Part shown: one piece after another, positions 8,686 through 14,888 of the stretch
Numbering within the stretch: position 1 is the first letter of the stretch
Layout of the letters: each line of letters starts with the position of its first letter
Origin: an uncultured Lachnospiraceae bacterium
GTDB taxonomy: Bacteria; Bacillota; Clostridia; Lachnospirales; Lachnospiraceae
Direction: 5' to 3'
Assembly: GCA_945919075.1 (NCBI GenBank)
Contig: CAMEIX010000025.1
Coordinates: 1-43,764 of the forward strand
Length of the DNA stretch: 43,764 nucleotides
Program-made: the position numbers and the translations under genes
Notes under the pieces: generated by a model
What the model was told of the DNA's origin: nothing
The model's input: the letters and a program-made list of their open reading frames with translations, nothing else
Database searches by the model: none

Positions 8686-9330
8686 TCAACAGTCTTTTCC
8701 ATCCCACTCAAGCATAAATTCTTCCACATAAGATTTCATATAGGATTCTCTTTTCCCGGCTATTTCCTTGCCACTGCTTGTATTCATCATATCTTTAAGC
8801 AAAAACAGTTTTTCATAAAAATGGTTTATTGAGGTTGAAACATGATTTCGATATTCTTCTTTACTCATTCCCATAACAGGAAGAATATCCGGATTATACA
8901 TCTCTCTGTTGTGACTGCCACCATATGCAAATACTCTCGCTATACCAATTGCCCCGAGAGCATCAAGTCTGTCCGCATCTTGGACACATTTGCTTTCTAT
9001 AGTTGACGGAACTACCGAATCAATACCATTAAATGACATTTCATCAATAACATTGCAAATCTGTGTAATAACAATATCAGAAACATTTTTACTTTTCAAA
9101 AACTTGACGGCATTTTCCTTCTTTTCATATGTCTGAGGTGACAATTTTATATCATCAACATCGTGCAAGAGTGCAGCCAACGATACAATATCTATATCTG
9201 CGCCTTCCTTTTCTGCTATTGTCCTTGCGATATTATATACACGTAACGAATGAAAATAATCATGCCCACTAAAATCATTTTTGAAAATGGTTTCTATAAA
9301 TTTTATTGCCTCGGCAATTATATTCTCCAT
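8686..9330 (-). CDS. HD-domain phosphohydrolase
   Basis: The 214-residue cytosolic protein carries the HD-superfamily metal ligands: His27 in DYFHSLRV, His56-Asp57 in ALLHDVDD, and the late Asp in QDADRLDALGAIG (117-122). The arrangement matches small stand-alone HD hydrolases of the YedJ type; these hydrolyse phosphoester bonds, often of nucleotides, but this substrate is unknown. It is divergent from the gene at 9566. No partner gene is adjacent, so it is probably monocistronic. Confidence 0.85.
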   Translation of the reverse strand: MENIIAEAIKFIETIFKNDFSGHDYFHSLRVYNIARTIAEKEGADIDIVSLAALLHDVDDIKLSPQTYEKKENAVKFLKSKNVSDIVITQICNVIDEMSFNGIDSVVPSTIESKCVQDADRLDALGAIGIARVFAYGGSHNREMYNPDILPVMGMSKEEYRNHVSTSINHFYEKLFLLKDMMNTSSGKEIAGKRESYMKSYVEEFMLEWDGKDC

Positions 9331-9432
9331 ACTTATATCCTCCGTTCAATACTTTTCCACCAAATAGCATCCGGGCTATACAACCTGAATGCCGTGATAC
9401 TTTTCTTTTATATTTGATTATAAATTAATTGT

Positions 9433-9469
9433 ATATAGATTTATAAAATAATCAATCGAAAATCTATAT
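9433..9469. promoter_or_regulatory. 10-bp inverted repeat in the divergent intergenic region
   Basis: ATATAGATTT at 9433-9442 and its perfect complement AAATCTATAT at 9460-9469 are separated by 17 AT-rich bases between two divergent genes. It could be a regulator-binding dyad or an RNA hairpin. No T-tract follows, so a terminator is unlikely. Confidence 0.4.
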
Positions 9470-9482
9470 CTGTTGTGATACC

Positions 9483-9514
9483 ATTTAGATGCAAACATAT
9501 GTTTGTGTCTAAAT
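9483..9514. promoter_or_regulatory. 32-bp near-perfect dyad, likely operator
   Basis: Two 16-base arms, ATTTAGATGCAAACAT and ATGTTTGTGTCTAAAT, meet with no spacer and match at 14 of 16 positions. The dyad lies about 50 bases before the ribosome binding site of the gene at 9566, where an operator would be expected. No regulator gene is adjacent. Confidence 0.5.
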
Positions 9515-9565
9515 AATACATAACGGGAGATTTTATTAGTGCACAAAATTTTGTGAGGTGACAAT

Positions 9566-10369
9566 ATGGACTATAGAAGCGGAAAAATCGCCCAACAGAT
9601 AATAGCGATGCAAAATAATGATGGTACTTGGGGAAATGAATTTCATTCCCTATCCATACCCAATAATAAGAAACCACTGACGACTGAACAGGCATTACGC
9701 CGTTTAAAGCATTTAGGATTTACTATCCTTGATGCGCCCATTAAAAAATCGGTGGATTGCATGGTTGCTTGCCAAAATGCTGAAAGAAAAATTGATAATT
9801 ATCGTGAAAAGGGCAGGGATTGGGATTTATTCACGAAACTAATGTTATCTACATGGGTTAAGATATTTCACCCTCAAAACGTAGTTGCTTTAGAATGTGC
9901 TAAATACTGGGTGTCTATGATAGAAACTGGATTTGCGGATGGTAAATATGATAATGATACCGGAGAAGTAGATTTTGTTACATTTTACGAGATGAATTTA
10001 TTGCAAGGACTTTTGAGCGAATCAACAGAAAGCCGTATGCTTGATTATGTGATAAATCATGAAAAAGGTATTTATTATATTTATAACAAACGAATAAGTG
10101 AATTACCGAAAGAATTTCAGTCAGTTGAAACAAGTCGCTATTTAGAAGCCATTGATATTTTATCCGGATATAAATTAGCAAAAGAGAAACTTGGTTTTGT
10201 TGTTAAATGGCTAGAAGATAATAAAGACGAGAACGGTCAATGGGATTTGGGTGCCAAAGCAAAAGATAATCTCTATTTTCCACTCTCAGACTCTTGGAGA
10301 AGTGCTGAATACAGAAAGGCAGATTGTACGGCAAAAATAACTGCTATCATTAATAAATTAAAAAACTAA
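9566..10369 (+). CDS. Prenyltransferase/squalene-cyclase-like QW-repeat protein
   Basis: The 267-residue protein is helical. It has a QNNDGTWG segment at 16-23 and a DENGQWDLG segment near 225-235, two motifs like the QW repeats of terpene cyclases and prenyltransferase alpha/alpha-barrel folds. It is much shorter than a squalene cyclase and lacks an obvious DxDD acid motif, so it is probably not a cyclase. Such proteins are usually left as hypothetical. GAGGTGAC precedes the ATG. The GyrI-like pseudogene follows after 14 bases and was probably co-transcribed. Confidence 0.65.
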   Translation: MDYRSGKIAQQIIAMQNNDGTWGNEFHSLSIPNNKKPLTTEQALRRLKHLGFTILDAPIKKSVDCMVACQNAERKIDNYREKGRDWDLFTKLMLSTWVKIFHPQNVVALECAKYWVSMIETGFADGKYDNDTGEVDFVTFYEMNLLQGLLSESTESRMLDYVINHEKGIYYIYNKRISELPKEFQSVETSRYLEAIDILSGYKLAKEKLGFVVKWLEDNKDENGQWDLGAKAKDNLYFPLSDSWRSAEYRKADCTAKITAIINKLKN

Positions 10370-10383
10370 CAGGAGGTATCCAT

Positions 10384-10698
10384 ATGTCAATAACGATAAA
10401 AGAAGTTAAAAGAGAAATTGGAATGTTCTTTCTATCCGATGCAAAAGTTCCTAATGGGTTTGAGTACATAGATATTGCGCCTACGGAGTATGCAGTTTGC
10501 TATTTGTATGACAAGGAAAACAGTAGCGACTTTTATACAATGGACACCCATAATATGTGTTTGAATGAGTTGAAAGCACTTGGCTGAAAACGCAAAGAAG
10601 ATGATTGGTGTTTTGAACAATATAATTGTCCACGCTTTACAACTCCTGATGAAAAAGGTAATGTCATTCTAGATTATGCTGTATCAATCGAAATATAG
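10384..10698 (+). pseudogene. GyrI-like (SRPBCC-type) effector-binding protein with internal TGA
   Basis: Translation from ATG 10384 (after AGGAGG) runs 67 codons to a TGA at 10585-10587. Reading through it gives KRKEDDWCFEQYNCPRF and then LDYAVSIEI, ending at TAG 10696-10698. This matches the end of GyrI-like domains, where an acidic/EQY segment precedes the last strand. Family members usually have an aromatic residue near this site, so TGG to TGA is the simplest history. The organism uses TGA as stop elsewhere (ATGA overlaps), so this is a nonsense pseudogene. The remaining 67-residue product would lack the last strands. Confidence 0.7.
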
Positions 10699-10744
10699 GT
10701 TTCCATAGACCACAATGCAACATCAGTAGAATATCTGATTACAT

Positions 10745-10773
10745 CCATTTGTCAGACACTGTCTGACAAATGG
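10745..10773. repeat. Perfect 29-nt palindrome (14-bp arms, 1-nt centre)
   Basis: CCATTTGTCAGACA at 10745-10758 is followed by one base and its perfect complement TGTCTGACAAATGG. No T-tract flanks either side, so it is not a normal intrinsic terminator. It lies between the GyrI pseudogene and the toxin-antitoxin promoter. It could be an operator, a recombination or replication site, or a cruciform left by a mobile element. Confidence 0.7.
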
Positions 10774-10840
10774 CAGATGTGCGATAAAGAATGAAAATAC
10801 ACATTTATAGACAACAATCAAAAATCTTACAAAAATTGTG

Positions 10841-10870
10841 TTGACTAGTATGTCAACCAAATAGTATACT
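10841..10870 (+). promoter_or_regulatory. Promoter of the type III antitoxin RNA
   Basis: TTGACT (10841-10846) and TATACT (10865-10870) are 18 bases apart, predicting a start near 10877, directly before the first RNA repeat. The -35 box overlaps a TTGAC-N6-GTCAA dyad (10841-10856) that could bind a regulator. Confidence 0.6.
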
Positions 10871-10880
10871 ATCTGTAAAA

Positions 10881-10953
10881 GGTGATGCACAGCCTTATAA
10901 ATGAGCGAGTTATTAGTGGGTGATGCACAGCCCTAAAATGAGCGAGTTAACAG
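10881..10953 (+). ncRNA. Type III antitoxin RNA (ToxI-like), two 37-38-nt repeats
   Basis: Two tandem copies of a 37-38-base unit begin GGTGATGCACAGCC at 10881 and 10919. Each continues through a near-identical AAATGAGCGAGTTA; the second copy lacks one base in the middle. In type III systems (ToxIN, AbiQ, CptIN), such repeats are cut by the toxin into RNA units that fold into pseudoknots and inhibit it. Unit length and copy number fall in the range known for AbiQ and CptI antitoxins. The promoter before it and the terminator after it fit the family layout. Confidence 0.8.
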
Positions 10954-10985
10954 ATGGTAGAGGCTACTTGGTCTCTACCATTTTC
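10954..10985 (+). terminator. Terminator between antitoxin RNA and toxin gene
   Basis: ATGGTAGAG and CTCTACCAT form a perfect 9-bp stem with a 10-base loop, followed by TTTTCTTT. In type III toxin-antitoxin loci a leaky terminator here sets the excess of antitoxin RNA over toxin mRNA, and this one is placed exactly so. Confidence 0.85.
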
Positions 10986-11006
10986 TTTACAAAGAAAGGG
11001 ATTCAT

Positions 11007-11486
11007 ATGAGAAATAATATAAGGATTTACGAAGTAAAAAGTGAATACATAAAGTATTTAAGCAATTATCAAAAACATATTTTCGCCCATGCAGATGGTA
11101 AAGAAAAACGCAAATACATCGGTATTGTTTTAGAAGTAAAAGGAATAAAATACTTTGCACCTTTGTCATCCTTCAAAGATAAACATAAGCAGATGAAAGA
11201 AGGCGTAGATTTTATTAAAATAAAGGATTATGCCGTAATCAACCTCAATAACATGATACCCGTTCCGGATAGCCAAATTGTGAATATTGATATAAACAAA
11301 GAAAAAGATGCAAGTTACCGTTACTTACTTCAAGCTGAAAGCCGTGAAGTGAACAGGCAAAAGAACCGTATCCGCAAAAACGCAGAGATTGTGTACAGCC
11401 ATAAAAAGCATAATGGAGTTTCAACTCCACTCGCTAAAAGAACAAATGATTTTGATATGTTAGAGATACTCTGCAAGGAATATTGA
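11007..11486 (+). CDS. ToxN/AbiQ-like type III toxin endoribonuclease
   Basis: The 159-residue basic protein aligns by eye with ToxN/AbiQ: an early VKSEYIKYLSNY, YIGIVLEVKG, the conserved YFAPLSSFKDKHKQM (residues 49-63, with Ser54/55 and Lys57 at the catalytic region), and AVINLNNMIPVPDS (76-89). ToxN toxins cleave cellular mRNA and their own repeat RNA and can cause phage abortive infection. The start at 11007 follows AAAGGG by 6 bases. An upstream in-frame extension would run through the RNA repeats and terminator and is rejected. Fixed upstream RNA repeats and terminator strengthen the call. Subfamily is not assigned. Confidence 0.88.
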   Translation: MRNNIRIYEVKSEYIKYLSNYQKHIFAHADGKEKRKYIGIVLEVKGIKYFAPLSSFKDKHKQMKEGVDFIKIKDYAVINLNNMIPVPDSQIVNIDINKEKDASYRYLLQAESREVNRQKNRIRKNAEIVYSHKKHNGVSTPLAKRTNDFDMLEILCKEY

Positions 11487-11509
11487 GAATATGCAGATAG
11501 AGGGTATAA

Positions 11510-11565
11510 CACACTACACTTTGCCATGCAAAGTCGTGTGCCAAATGGGGAGTGTCCCCCTTTGG
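11510..11565. other. oriT-like pair of inverted repeats, mobile-element scar
   Basis: ACTTTGC-CAT-GCAAAGT (11518-11534), flanked by CACAC and GTGTG, is followed at once by CCAAATGGGG-AGTGT-CCCCCTTTGG (11541-11565). Paired hairpins of this type, with GTGTGTTATA beside them on the minus strand, resemble the transfer-origin regions before relaxase genes in Clostridial mobilisable elements. No relaxase is present here, so this would be a remnant. The function is inferred. Confidence 0.4.
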
Positions 11566-11576
11566 ATTCCCCCTCT

Positions 11577-11664
11577 TCATTCTATATCCATATTATTTTC
11601 AAGCATATTGTAAGCGTGAGTTGGCTTCTTTTCTATATTTTCTAATGACTTCTGCAATATTCAT
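11577..11664 (-). pseudogene. Short remnant ORFs after AGGAGG, possibly of a mobile element
   Basis: After a good AGGAGG, an ATG at 11664 opens MNIAEVIRKYRKEAN and stops after 21 codons. The start resembles the N-terminus of an XRE helix-turn-helix regulator. In the next frame, a piece ending THAYNMLENNMDIE stops at 11577-11579. These overlapping fragments next to the oriT-like hairpins look like debris of an excised or deleted element. I cannot name the parent genes. Confidence 0.3.
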
Positions 11665-11685
11665 TTACAGACCTCCTAAAAGTAT

Positions 11686-11701
11686 TACAAAAGCTTTTGT
11701 A
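11686..11701. promoter_or_regulatory. Perfect 16-bp palindrome TACAAAAGCTTTTGTA
   Basis: A fully symmetric 16-mer lies 22 bases upstream of the short remnant ORF on the minus strand, where a repressor operator would sit. It may be the operator of the lost regulator. No bound protein is known. Confidence 0.35.
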
Positions 11702-11805
11702 CTTCCATCATAGCAGGAATTCTTATATCATACAATTGAGCTGTTGTTAAATATTGTTTAATTTTCTTAACCAACAGTAAAACAGCAGCTCCCGGAATAG
11801 GAAAA

Positions 11806-13707
11806 CTATGATTCAGACTCAATCACATCATCCGTATATTTCCTTTGCATGTCATGTCGCTTTTTCCGGTTTTCAACGGAGTCAAATATAATGGAAAAGT
11901 CATAGTCCTCCGGATAAAGCTCGGTTGCTGCCACATGAAGTTTTACACGTTTATGGTTAATCCAGATTTTTTTATTTGGCAGCTGTACCCTTAACACCCC
12001 TTTTTCGTTAATCGGCTCACACACAATCCCTATCTTTTTCTCCGGATAAATCATGACACTGTCACCAATTTTATACTTGTCACTAAGTTCTGTGCTGTTT
12101 TTTGGCCTTTGGGTTTTGGAAATCTTTGCTGTGTTCTTTTTGGTAATGTGGCTTTCCGGCTTTTGGAACTGATAGGATGCTACTGCTTCTTCCCCATACG
12201 CGGCACGTATCGCCACCTTCAACATTTCATTTGGCATACCCAGCCTGTCTGCAATATAAAATGCACAGCTTTCGCCGGCTTCTCCGATCACCATCTGATA
12301 GGTTGGTCTTAAGGTTTCCTTATCGAAAGTCATTCTTGCATTGATGATTCCATTAGCCCTATCGGCATATTCTTTTACTTCCGGGTAGTGCGTTGTCACC
12401 AGAAAAATGGCTCCGCTTTTTCGAAGTTCTTCCAATATGGCGATGGCAATCCCCATACCTTCTGTGGGATCCGTTCCGGAGCCCATTTCATCCATTATAA
12501 TCAGGCTGTCTTTATTTGCTTCCCCTAAGACCTCCAGTACATTGGTTATATGGGCAGAAAAGGTGGACAGATTTTCGGACAGGTTCTGGCCATCCCCAAT
12601 ATCACATAAATAAGAACTGCTCATACCGATATCTGCCTGTTTACATGTGACATGCAACCCACATTGTGCCATGATACAATTTAACATAACCGTTTTAATC
12701 GCTACCGTTTTTCCTCCTGTATTAGGTCCGGTGATTACAATCCCCTGCACATTTTCACCGATATGAAACTGTAATGGCACTGCTATGTTCTTATCCATTA
12801 ACGGATGCCTGGCCCCGGTCAGATGGATCCTGCGTTTCGTGTTAATCATGGGTTCTGTGGCATCCATATCCAGACTCAGTTTCCCTTTGGAAAATATAAA
12901 ATCTAATTTCTCAATCATTTGCAGATTTTCATACATTACCGGAGCGGATGCCGTAACCATTGCCGACAGAGTATATAAGATGCGATACACTTCATTCTCT
13001 TCACTGATTTTAAGCAGTTGCAGTTCTTCATAGTATTTTGCAACGCCTGACGGCTCAATAAATAGGGTGCTGCCCGTGGAAGACTTATCGATGACGCTCC
13101 CTGACACTTTCAGTTTATATTCCTTCTTCACCGGAACGCATACCCGCCCGTTTCTAACCGTACAGTAACTGTCTGCCATGCATTCCTTAAAGGAACGCAT
13201 GATTTGTTCTGCCTTTAGTTTCATCTGGTCTTCACATTTTATAATTTGATTTCGTATCTGTCCCAATTCTTTGGATGCATAATCATCCACCATGCCGTTT
13301 CGAATCTTACTACAGATTTCTTCCCGTAATTCTGTAATGGAATCTAAGTTTTCCTCATAATAGGCCAGGGAATTCTGGTACATTTTTCCCCTCTCCAAAT
13401 AATCCTTCAATCGTTTAACGGCCACCAGAACTTTTTCTACCCGTTCTAACTGATAAGGGGTTAAGCAATCCCCTTTTTCTGCAATCAACAAAATATCTTT
13501 AATCTCCGAGATATTTTGAAGTGGCGGCGTTCCCAGCTTTTCCATCAGATTCCTGGCATCTGTGGTATCCCTTAACTGTTTTCTTAACCCATTTTCAGAA
13601 AGGCATATGGATACTTCTTTAATTTGCTCTTTTGCCCAATCCGTAATGGCTAAATCAGCCCACATTTCTTTTACCTTGTCAAATTCAATTTGTCTGTCAA
13701 TATTCAT
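11806..13707 (-). CDS. MutS2-like ATPase lacking the Smr domain
   Basis: The 633-residue protein has MutS core/lever helices (1-310) with the MutS2-type GSVIDKSSTGSTLFIEP segment (about 203-219). A MutS ATPase follows with Walker A GPNTGGKT (327-334) and Walker B IIMDEMGSGTDPTEG. A short linker leads to a KOW-like segment (YKIGDSVMIYPEKKIGIV). MutS2 is normally about 780 residues; here the long coiled coil before KOW and the C-terminal Smr nuclease domain are absent. MutS2 has been linked to recombination control and, in Bacillus, to splitting collided ribosomes. The long attenuator-like leader upstream suggests a ribosome-stress or antibiotic-related role. Conversion to a DNA repair role cannot be excluded. 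Confidence 0.85.
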   Translation of the reverse strand: MNIDRQIEFDKVKEMWADLAITDWAKEQIKEVSICLSENGLRKQLRDTTDARNLMEKLGTPPLQNISEIKDILLIAEKGDCLTPYQLERVEKVLVAVKRLKDYLERGKMYQNSLAYYEENLDSITELREEICSKIRNGMVDDYASKELGQIRNQIIKCEDQMKLKAEQIMRSFKECMADSYCTVRNGRVCVPVKKEYKLKVSGSVIDKSSTGSTLFIEPSGVAKYYEELQLLKISEENEVYRILYTLSAMVTASAPVMYENLQMIEKLDFIFSKGKLSLDMDATEPMINTKRRIHLTGARHPLMDKNIAVPLQFHIGENVQGIVITGPNTGGKTVAIKTVMLNCIMAQCGLHVTCKQADIGMSSSYLCDIGDGQNLSENLSTFSAHITNVLEVLGEANKDSLIIMDEMGSGTDPTEGMGIAIAILEELRKSGAIFLVTTHYPEVKEYADRANGIINARMTFDKETLRPTYQMVIGEAGESCAFYIADRLGMPNEMLKVAIRAAYGEEAVASYQFQKPESHITKKNTAKISKTQRPKNSTELSDKYKIGDSVMIYPEKKIGIVCEPINEKGVLRVQLPNKKIWINHKRVKLHVAATELYPEDYDFSIIFDSVENRKKRHDMQRKYTDDVIESES

Positions 13708-13760
13708 GTTCTGTCTCCTTATACATAGACGAGATACGCTTCGTGATTCTCGTCACTACA

Positions 13761-13804
13761 ACAAAAAAGGCCATAATACCTTTTGTGCAATAAGATATTA
13801 TGGT
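13761..13804 (-). terminator. Leader terminator upstream of the MutS2-like gene
   Basis: On the minus strand CCATAATA and TATTATGG pair, followed by CC and six T. It lies about 54 bases before the MutS2-like start codon, so it must be bypassed for expression. Its 5' arm GACCATA is perfectly complementary to TATGGTC in the hairpin upstream, giving an alternative antiterminator pairing. Confidence 0.75.
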
Positions 13805-13841
13805 CTTCTAAATCTCTATATGATTATCCTATATACTTCAA

Positions 13842-13888
13842 GAAAAATAGCATGACCATACAGCCATGCTAATATTATCTATGGTATC
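13842..13888 (-). promoter_or_regulatory. Switching hairpin region of the attenuator
   Basis: On the minus strand TAGCATG and CATGCTA form a 7-bp stem followed by ATTTTT, itself terminator-like. The loop strand TATGGT can instead pair with ACCATA (13880-13885) upstream, or as TATGGTC with GACCATA (13798-13804) in the downstream terminator. These exclusive pairings are the layout of a classical attenuator. Confidence 0.6.
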
Positions 13889-13989
13889 TGCCACAATATT
13901 AAGCAATTGTAAGGTGAAAACGTTGGCAACATGTGTTGTCAACAAATGGGCAGACTCGTAGTGTCAACTACAAATCACCCTTGCAATAT

Positions 13990-14028
13990 TTATTTTGCAA
14001 TTTTCTCCAGTACAATTACACTTAACAT
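13990..14028 (-). CDS. Leader peptide (12 codons) of the MutS2-like attenuator
   Basis: ATG at 14028 follows AGGAGG by 7-8 bases and encodes MLSVIVLEKIAK, stop TAA at 13990-13992. It starts about 20 bases after the predicted transcription start, as in macrolide or phenicol resistance leaders. Its hydrophobic SVIVLE core resembles the stalling IAVVE of some erm leader peptides. The peptide probably acts in cis by stalling the ribosome, rather than as a free product. The stalling drug or signal is inferred, not shown. Confidence 0.6.
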   Translation of the reverse strand: MLSVIVLEKIAK

Positions 14029-14053
14029 GCAAAATCCTCCTAAAACCTTCTTT

Positions 14054-14082
14054 ATTGTACATCATCCTTTTTGATTGGTCAA
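14054..14082 (-). promoter_or_regulatory. Promoter of the MutS2-like leader transcript
   Basis: TTGACC (14082-14077) and TACAAT (14059-14054) on the minus strand are separated by exactly 17 bases, predicting a start near 14047 and a 5' leader of about 340 bases before the MutS2-like gene. Confidence 0.75.
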
Positions 14083-14177
14083 GCCCTACTGCATCACAAA
14101 CTGGTTAGGTACAATCCTGATTAAATATTTCGCGACCATAACACCGTTAATTCAATAGAAGCGCTTTTATTTAATTC

Positions 14178-14870
14178 CTAATAAAACGCACTCAAGACCT
14201 GGGCATTGGTTCCGTAGAAAACGTCCTCTTTATTTGCCACTATACTGCAAATTTTCTCGATGTAATCCCAATTTTGATGGACTTCAAATTCGTAGCTGTG
14301 TCCCCAGATATATAACATTTCAGGTTCTTCCATCTTCGCAGAATCTTGTGCCAAAAAGTCCTCTATAATGCTCATCAGCCCCTCCTCACTGTGATGTGCC
14401 GTAGGACGAAGCATTAATAAATCAGAGGGCTTTGCAGTCTTTCCCATGCTGTTTACGGTTCTTGCATACTTAATTCCACAATCCTTTAATATTTCTGCAA
14501 TATGCTCATTATAGGTTCCATAGGGATATGCCATGCCTTCGATTTTGCAATCAAACATTCTCTCTAAATTCTCTTTATCCAGCATGACCTCATTGTAGAC
14601 AGTTTCATCATCATATTTTGTTAAGTCGGGATGTGTCAGGGTATGAACCGCAATCTCATGCCCTTTATAAAGCTCGGGCAAGCCCTTTGCATTTAACCTG
14701 TGAATTTCGATTCCATTATTTTCCCAGTGGTTTGCTCCTGTCATGATCCCACTATTTAGGTTAAAGGTGCATTTTAGGTTATACTTATTAAAGATTTCTA
14801 CTAGCCTTTTATCATACACCACACCGTCATCATAGCTGAATGTAATTGCTTTTTTCTTACCGTTCCACAT
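14178..14870 (-). CDS. Polysaccharide deacetylase (NodB fold)
   Basis: The 230-residue protein carries NodB motif 1 TFSYDDG with Asp14 and Asp15, and motif 2 HTLTH with His73 and His77 binding metal, followed by the MAYPYG motif 3. Family members remove acetyl groups from peptidoglycan, chitin-like or other N-acetylated sugars. No signal peptide is present, so a cytosolic substrate or a non-classical route is possible. It is the last gene after the ABC exporter and membrane protein, 18 bases from the latter. Confidence 0.85.
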   Translation of the reverse strand: MWNGKKKAITFSYDDGVVYDKRLVEIFNKYNLKCTFNLNSGIMTGANHWENNGIEIHRLNAKGLPELYKGHEIAVHTLTHPDLTKYDDETVYNEVMLDKENLERMFDCKIEGMAYPYGTYNEHIAEILKDCGIKYARTVNSMGKTAKPSDLLMLRPTAHHSEEGLMSIIEDFLAQDSAKMEEPEMLYIWGHSYEFEVHQNWDYIEKICSIVANKEDVFYGTNAQVLSAFY

Positions 14871-14888
14871 AAAAATCCTCCTTAATCT

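Noticed and set aside
10585..10587. TGA in the GyrI-like gene as selenocysteine or tryptophan recoding
   Set aside because: No selenoprotein-type motif or obvious SECIS hairpin was seen, and TGA works as a stop in many genes here.
10881..10956. Two direct repeats as a small CRISPR array
   Set aside because: The units abut without unique spacers, the copies differ by an indel, no cas gene is near, and a ToxN-like gene follows after a terminator.
10920..11006. N-terminal extension of the ToxN-like protein from a GTG at 10920
   Set aside because: It would run through the RNA repeat and terminator hairpin. A proper ribosome binding site precedes the ATG at 11007, and homologues start there.
13708..14047. 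MutS2-like leader as a T-box riboswitch
   Set aside because: No AGGGUGGNACCGCG-like T-box sequence or specifier loop is visible, and a leader peptide with its own ribosome binding site is present.
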